Shown here: positions 41,264-44,379 of the stretch, in pieces | Numbering within the stretch: position 1 is the stretch's first letter | Layout of the letters: the number at the start of each line of letters is the position of its first letter | Assembly (NCBI GenBank): GCA_964428205.1 | Contig: CAYRXE010000004.1 | Span: forward strand, 1 to 44,379 | Direction: 5' to 3' | Source of the DNA: CAYRXE01 sp964428205 | GTDB taxonomy: Bacteria; Patescibacteriota; Gracilibacteria; Peribacterales; Peribacteraceae | Length of the DNA: 44,379 nucleotides | Notes under the pieces: generated by a model | The model's database searches: none | What the model was told of the DNA's origin: nothing | Seen by the model: the letters and a program-made list of their open reading frames with translations, nothing else | Position numbers and translations under genes: made by a program

Positions 41264-41860
41264 TCACAGCGTTCGGCGCCCGCTGAGGGCCTCTTTGAGG
41301 GTCACCTGGTCGGCAAACTCGATATCGGCGCCCATAGGCAATCCATGAGCAAGTCTCGTGATGCTGGAGATGCGATCTTTCAATTGCAGACGCAGATAGT
41401 TGGCTGTGGCTTCACCTTCGACATCCGGGTTTGTGGCGATGATCAGTTCTTTGATGTCACCACCCTGCGCACGGTCCACGAGTTCTTTCATCTTCAATTG
41501 TTCCGGTCCCATGCCATCAATGGGGGAGAGGACACCGTGCAACACGTGGTAGAGACCCTTGTAACTCGCTTTCTCAAACGCCAATACATCGAGCGGACTT
41601 TCGACAACGAGCACAGTCGAAGCATCGCGTGCGGGGTCTTTGCAGATGGAACACAGTTCATCCGTCGTCACCATCTGGCAACTCTTGCAGTACCGTAATT
41701 CTTTTTTGAGTTCACTGAGTGCTTTACCCAGTGCATCGGGGTTCGCACGACTGCTTCGGAGCAAATGAAACGTCAGGCGCTCTGCACTCTTCGGGCCAAT
41801 GCCCGGAAGCTTGGAGAATTCCTCGATAACCCTGATGATTTGCTGCGGAAGAAGTGACAT
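41264..41860 (-). CDS. recR: Recombination mediator RecR
   Basis: A 198-residue protein with the HhH segment (FSKLPGIGPKSAERLTFHLL), the four-Cys zinc finger (YCKSCQMVTTDELCSICKD) and the TOPRIM domain (VLVVESPLDVLAFEK..., ELIIATNPDVEGEATANYL). With RecF/RecO it loads RecA at gaps. The frame is open upstream to 41947, but that piece is the translation of a non-coding word repeat, so MSLLPQQ at 41860 is the start. Confidence 0.96.
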   Translation of the reverse strand: MSLLPQQIIRVIEEFSKLPGIGPKSAERLTFHLLRSSRANPDALGKALSELKKELRYCKSCQMVTTDELCSICKDPARDASTVLVVESPLDVLAFEKASYKGLYHVLHGVLSPIDGMGPEQLKMKELVDRAQGGDIKELIIATNPDVEGEATANYLRLQLKDRISSITRLAHGLPMGADIEFADQVTLKEALSGRRTL

Positions 41861-41861
41861 C

Positions 41862-41947
41862 GAATGAAGAATGTAGAGTGCAAAATGTAGAATGGAGGGT
41901 CTTATTGTCCATGGTTCATTCTCAATTCTCAATTCTAAATTCTGCAT
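41862..41947. repeat. Inverted word repeat (GAATGTAGAAT family) between smpB and recR
   Basis: Imperfect copies of a short word (GAATGAAGAATGTAG, AAATGTAGAATGG) occupy the left half, and inverted copies (CATTCTCAATTCTCAATTC, AATTCTGCATTTATTC) the right half, with a short centre. The right half ends next to the smpB stop codon. Confidence 0.7.
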
Positions 41948-42385
41948 TTATTCACGTCCTTCGCGCAGTCTGCGGCTGATATCTTTCTCTTTGATGGCGT
42001 GTCGTTTGTCGATGCTCTTACGACCGCGTGCGAGCGCAATTCCCACTTTGATGTGCTTACCGGCTTTCACTTCGATGGGGATCAAGCTCATACCTTTTTC
42101 TTCCGTCGATCGTGTAAGTTTTGCAACTTCGGATTTTTTGAGCAACAACTCGCGATCACGTTCGGGATCGTAATCGGGGAGGGGACCGGCTTGTTTGTAC
42201 GCAGAAATTTTTAAGTGTTTGATCATCGGTTTGCCACCGAGGAACGACACGTACGCGCCACTCAAATTCACCTGTCCCATACGACACGATTTCACCTCCT
42301 GGCCTGTGAGCATGATGCCGGCCTCGAAGGTTTCGAGCAGTTCGTAGTCAAAGCGTGCACGGCGGTTTTCGGCGACAACTTTCAT
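41948..42385 (-). CDS. smpB: SsrA-binding protein SmpB
   Basis: A 145-residue protein with family signatures NRRARFDYELLETFEAGIMLTGQEVKS, ISAYKQAG and a Lys-rich C-terminal tail beginning RGRKSIDKRHAIKEKD. It delivers tmRNA to stalled ribosomes for trans-translation. tmRNA itself was searched for around the gene and not found in this window. CATAAT on the minus strand (42397-42402) lies 11 nt before the ATG, giving a very short leader. Confidence 0.96.
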   Translation of the reverse strand: MKVVAENRRARFDYELLETFEAGIMLTGQEVKSCRMGQVNLSGAYVSFLGGKPMIKHLKISAYKQAGPLPDYDPERDRELLLKKSEVAKLTRSTEEKGMSLIPIEVKAGKHIKVGIALARGRKSIDKRHAIKEKDISRRLREGRE

Positions 42386-42478
42386 GAGATACGGGGATTA
42401 TGGCTCTATAAGCCAAGGTTTACTGCAGGATGCCTTACTTTTGGCTTCGGTAAAACGAAAAATAGGTACGGACCCACC

Positions 42479-42506
42479 TTGACAATCCAGGGGTTTTGTA
42501 TAGAAT
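42479..42506 (+). promoter_or_regulatory. Strong promoter of the orphan ncRNA
   Basis: Consensus TTGACA (42479-42484) and TAGAAT (42501-42506), 16 nt apart, one of the best promoters in the window. No protein gene begins within 200 nt downstream. Confidence 0.8.
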
Positions 42507-42512
42507 AGTTGG

Positions 42513-42670
42513 CGTCAGTCGTCTCTTTGTCTTTCCCCGCCGATTTCCAGGACTTTGACCTTAGAGCATTGAAAAGAGTCTTGAAATTCGGTGGGGGCGA
42601 GACCTCCACATGGAGCCTAACGGCGATTGATGTTAAGGGGCTTACAGTAATGTGAGCTCCTCTTCTTTTT
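42513..42670 (+). ncRNA. Orphan structured small RNA with own promoter and terminator, family not identified
   Basis: An approximately 158-nt transcript between smpB and the gene at 42723. It folds as follows: helix 42514-42521 with 42624-42631; helix 42521-42525 with 42599-42603; a long hairpin 42535-42556 with 42575-42596 (21 pairs, two single-base bulges, an 18-nt loop); and a small hairpin CTCC/GGAG at 42604-42615. An intrinsic terminator follows. Several G-U pairs occur that would be mismatches on the other strand, supporting plus transcription. It lacks the conserved SRP, tmRNA and RNase P motifs. Open frames across it do not look like proteins. Confidence 0.75.
42637..42670 (+). terminator. 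Intrinsic terminator of the orphan ncRNA
   Basis: GGGGCTTACA pairs with TGTGAGCTCC (10 bp, two G-U) around a GTAA loop, followed by TCTTCTTTTT. Confidence 0.85.
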
Positions 42671-42722
42671 GTGCGTCCGAGAATTTTCTTGGCGGGAAAT
42701 TTTCCTGCGCTACCGTGCTCGC

Positions 42723-43067
42723 ATGACAGTGAGGTATCCCAGCGCTGATGGCACGGTGTACGCGCGTGGCTATTTGCAAAAAGTCAGTCCAGAACTCTCT
42801 CGTCATCCTGAAGAGAGACGCCGCTTGCTCGGAACGCTCGCAGAGAATATTCGCCGTGCAGTACATGACATCATGATCTTTTCTGTGCCGGATCATTGGA
42901 TGCTCCGCGTGCGAGGATCATCACACGTGCTAGATCAACTCGAAATATTCGCCAGCAAAACGAGCGGAATAGAGTTTGCTCGTGACAATCCTCCTACAGA
43001 TAATTTGCATGAAGGAAGTCCAGAATCTGGGGGCCCCACAGAGCACACACCACCGCAGACGCACTGA
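42723..43067 (+). CDS. Small hypothetical protein
   Basis: A 114-residue soluble protein: an N-terminal folded part (MTVRYPSADGTVYARGYLQKV, LLGTLAENIRRAVHDIMIFSVPDHWMLRVRG, ending near EFARDNPP) and a polar Pro/Glu/His-rich tail. I do not recognise a family. TACCGT lies 6 nt before the ATG, with TTGGCG 16 nt further upstream, so it may be leaderless. Its last 74 nt overlap the end of the prepilin-peptidase gene on the other strand, and the tail in the overlap may be under little constraint. Confidence 0.6.
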   Translation: MTVRYPSADGTVYARGYLQKVSPELSRHPEERRRLLGTLAENIRRAVHDIMIFSVPDHWMLRVRGSSHVLDQLEIFASKTSGIEFARDNPPTDNLHEGSPESGGPTEHTPPQTH

Positions 43068-43770
43068 GGAATGGCCCAAACGAGAGATGGCTCTGGAGCG
43101 TCTTTTCCTGCTTCCAGAGCAGGAATCCGGCCATAATTCCTCCAGCGATGTACGCGATAAACAAGAAGAGAGCCACGATCTCCCAGCCGCCCAGGAGTGC
43201 GCCAATACCGGTGCCCAAAATCACATCACCGCTGCCGATCCACCTGCCGCGACTACTAAGCCACTGCACGAGGAACATGCCACCACCAAGGAACACACCT
43301 GAGGTATCAAAAGGTGGATGCATGGCAGCGTATGCGATGCTTAGTGCGACGAAGGGGAGGTTGAGTCCATCCGGGAGAAAGCCTGTGCGACCATCAATCA
43401 CTCCCATGAGCAGGAGCAGCCAGAGTGTGAGCGCGAGAATGAACGCGGCTGCTGGGTACCCCGGCTCGTGTAGAAATGCGAGCATGAACAAGATGCTGCT
43501 CACGGCTTCGATGAGTGGGTACTGCCACGAGATACTCTTGCTACAGTTTTTACATTTGGCGCCCAGCGCAAAGAAGCTCAAGAGGGGAATGAGCTCCCAG
43601 GGACTAAGTACGTGTTTACAGCGTGGGCAGTGCGAACGACCGCGAATGCTCTCGTGGTTGGGTAAACGGCAAATAAGCACGTTTCCAAAGCTTCCCAAGA
43701 TCAATCCAAACACGCCAAAAAACACCAACCATGGAAGCGTCGAGGGATCGCTAAACATCATGGAGATCAT
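42994..43770 (-). CDS. pilD: Prepilin peptidase/N-methyltransferase PilD
   Basis: A 258-residue membrane aspartic protease that cuts prepilin leaders and methylates the new N-terminus. Motifs: GSFGNVLICRLP, two CxxC pairs (CPRCKHVLSPWELIPLLSF, CKNCSKSISWQYP) of the methyltransferase/zinc region, the first catalytic Asp in GVIDGRTGFLPDG and the second in GSGDVILG. About seven or eight membrane helices. It is the maturation enzyme for the pilin-like proteins at 29.3-36.5 kb. The frame extends upstream through a word repeat; ATG at 43770 is preferred. Confidence 0.95.
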   Translation of the reverse strand: MISMMFSDPSTLPWLVFFGVFGLILGSFGNVLICRLPNHESIRGRSHCPRCKHVLSPWELIPLLSFFALGAKCKNCSKSISWQYPLIEAVSSILFMLAFLHEPGYPAAAFILALTLWLLLLMGVIDGRTGFLPDGLNLPFVALSIAYAAMHPPFDTSGVFLGGGMFLVQWLSSRGRWIGSGDVILGTGIGALLGGWEIVALFLFIAYIAGGIMAGFLLWKQEKTLQSHLSFGPFLSASAVVCALWGPQILDFLHANYL

Positions 43771-43773
43771 CTT

Positions 43774-43846
43774 AAAGGACCAAGCCTCAAGTACCAAGGA
43801 CCAATAACTTGTTGGTTATTGCGATTTGGTCATTGGTCATTCTTGT
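43774..43846. repeat. Word repeat (AAGGACCAA / TTGGTCATT family)
   Basis: AAGGACCAAG and ACCAAGGACCAA on the left and TTGGTCATTGGTCATT on the right are inverted copies. At the centre CAATAAC/GTTATTG (43802-43808 with 43815-43821) forms a perfect 7-bp hairpin. It lies between pilD and the last gene and reaches a few bases into the end of that gene. Confidence 0.7.
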
Positions 43847-44178
43847 CCAAACATCTCAGGAGCAGACGTCCTCAAATCATCCAACTTTTCACCTGCGAGA
43901 GCACCTACGCGGTCCAGTTTGAAGTCCTGCGTCTCTTCTTCAATGGCCTGCTTCTCTGCAGCTACGTCGTGTGTGGTGAACATATCAACGACAATCGGAG
44001 ATGCGAATGCAAAGCCTTCGTAGATCACAAGAGCAACAAGTGCGCCCACTCCTGCACCAAACAACTGACGGAGGAGGGGAGAGGCATCTCCCATGGCCTT
44101 CATCTTGGTCATCACCTTCGAAAACACATTCTGGCTCTCGTGGTGAACGTCGTGGAGGGGGTTTGGAACGGAGTCCAT
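43837..44178 (-). CDS. Small hypothetical membrane protein
   Basis: A 113-residue protein with a hydrophilic N-terminal half (MDSVPNPLHDVHHESQNVFSKV), one Gly/Ala-rich membrane segment (LFGAGVGALVALVIYEGFAFASPIVV) at about 42-67, and an acidic helical tail ending PEMFGQE. No family recognised. The ATG at 44178 lies about 20 nt after an extended -10 promoter. It is upstream of pilD on the same strand and could be co-transcribed with it across the word repeat. Confidence 0.65.
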   Translation of the reverse strand: MDSVPNPLHDVHHESQNVFSKVMTKMKAMGDASPLLRQLFGAGVGALVALVIYEGFAFASPIVVDMFTTHDVAAEKQAIEEETQDFKLDRVGALAGEKLDDLRTSAPEMFGQE

Positions 44179-44198
44179 GTGTGTTTGGGTATCGGGAT

Positions 44199-44212
44199 AG
44201 TATAGCAAAAAA
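44199..44212 (-). promoter_or_regulatory. Extended -10 promoter of the last gene
   Basis: TTTTTTGC followed directly by TATACT (44199-44204) on the minus strand, matching the element seen at 16393, 25863, 29234 and 41203. Confidence 0.6.
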
Positions 44213-44220
44213 GGGCAATG

Positions 44221-44269
44221 AAGGGAATAAGGGCAATGAAGATATTGCCGTCATTCCCCTTATTCCCTT
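44221..44269. repeat. Inverted word repeat (AAGGGAATAAGGG family)
   Basis: Two 19-nt arms (44221-44239 and 44251-44269) are inverted with one mismatch and an 11-nt spacer; partial direct copies of AAGGGCAATGA lie to the left. TTTTCTC follows on the plus strand. Confidence 0.8.
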
Positions 44270-44333
44270 TTCTCGGGTACGACCAATTCACCGTATCGCG
44301 TAGTAGAGAAGATAGTCACTTCCTTAAACCGGA

Positions 44334-44379
44334 CTCCAATCCTCTGTCCTCTCGAGAGAGAGGGAACAGGGAATTGGAG
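44334..44379. repeat. Imperfect inverted repeat at the window end
   Basis: CTCCAATCCTCTGTCC and GGGAACAGGGAATTGGAG are inverted, imperfect copies around CTCTCGAGAGAG. It may be another word repeat or the terminator of a gene beyond the window. Nothing else is seen in 44270-44333. Confidence 0.5.

Noticed and set aside
41861..41947. N-terminal extension of RecR
   Set aside because: The 29 extra residues are the translation of an intergenic word repeat, and RecR begins normally at MSLLPQQ.
42386..42722. tmRNA (ssrA) next to smpB
   Set aside because: No tRNA-like ends, no T-loop TTCGA and no tag reading frame; the transcript is too short.
42642..42896. 84-residue minus-strand frame
   Set aside because: It covers the ncRNA terminator and is antisense to the better-supported gene at 42723-43067.
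1..44379. Use of UGA as glycine
   Set aside because: TGA acts as a stop for several well-defined genes (for example at 18936-18938), and conserved proteins need no UGA reassignment.
1..44379. CRISPR array, insertion sequence or prophage
   Set aside because: No regularly spaced direct repeats, no transposase or integrase motifs and no phage structural genes were seen.

Overview
The window looks like a chromosomal segment of a candidate-phyla bacterium. My best guess is a Peregrinibacteria/Peribacteria-type member of the CPR (Patescibacteria). This is inference from several traits: secreted and pilin-like proteins joined by Ser/Ala-rich linkers (SSAASSAASS), a complete type IV pilus/pseudopilus cluster, very few Shine-Dalgarno sequences, and short intergenic 'word' repeats. 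The standard bacterial code fits every gene and TGA ends several of them, so the UGA-glycine code of Gracilibacteria/Absconditabacteria is not in use. No insertion sequence, phage gene or CRISPR array was seen. There are two runs of N (10445-10486 and 25229-25328).

Layout. 1-4.7 kb: the 3' end of nusA with a terminator, a membrane protein, a DnaQ/DinG-like nuclease whose helicase half looks dead, a 42-residue membrane peptide and a short SufD-like protein. 4.7-9.7 kb (minus): a nucleotidyltransferase, a large membrane protein with a possible PPM-like front and a propeller-like tail, and a Cys-rich Ser/Pro-linker surface protein. 9.9-14.8 kb: RNase J (interrupted by an N gap), an orphan structured RNA candidate at 11816-12018, then pyrC and pyrB flanking an unknown gene. 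14.9-19 kb: a Wzx-type flippase, an FN3-like surface protein with a PQTG-type C-terminal anchor, a ComEC-like metallo-hydrolase and a 58-residue membrane peptide. 19-26 kb: mfd, dnaN, an origin-like cluster of DnaA boxes without dnaA, a membrane protein, a histidine-kinase-like protein lacking its histidine, and rnpB. 25.9-29.2 kb: an S-layer-homology/pseudopilin chimera, tRNA-Thr(UGU) with decayed partial copies on both sides, and an intact sensor kinase. 29.3-41.2 kb (minus): the pilus cluster, with a receiver-only response regulator, PilB, a PilC carrying a ~400-residue extra N-terminus, and seven pilin-like proteins, several with large C-terminal domains. 41.2-44.4 kb: recR, smpB, a second orphan ncRNA with its own promoter and terminator, a small unknown gene, the prepilin peptidase PilD and a small membrane protein.

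How the genes fit together. PilB (motor), PilC (platform), PilD (peptidase) and the pilin-like proteins form most of a type IV pilus or type II-like pseudopilus machine. The large beta-rich, Cys-rich or propeller-like C-termini suggest exposed, possibly tip-located, adhesive subunits. The receiver protein upstream of pilB and the sensor kinase downstream of the pilins may regulate it. The dnaN/DnaA-box/mfd/rnpB block looks like the replication-origin neighbourhood. Several promoters share an extended -10 element (TTTTCTGC followed directly by a TATACT-like hexamer), and several genes begin 6-9 nt after a -10-like hexamer, which suggests leaderless mRNAs.
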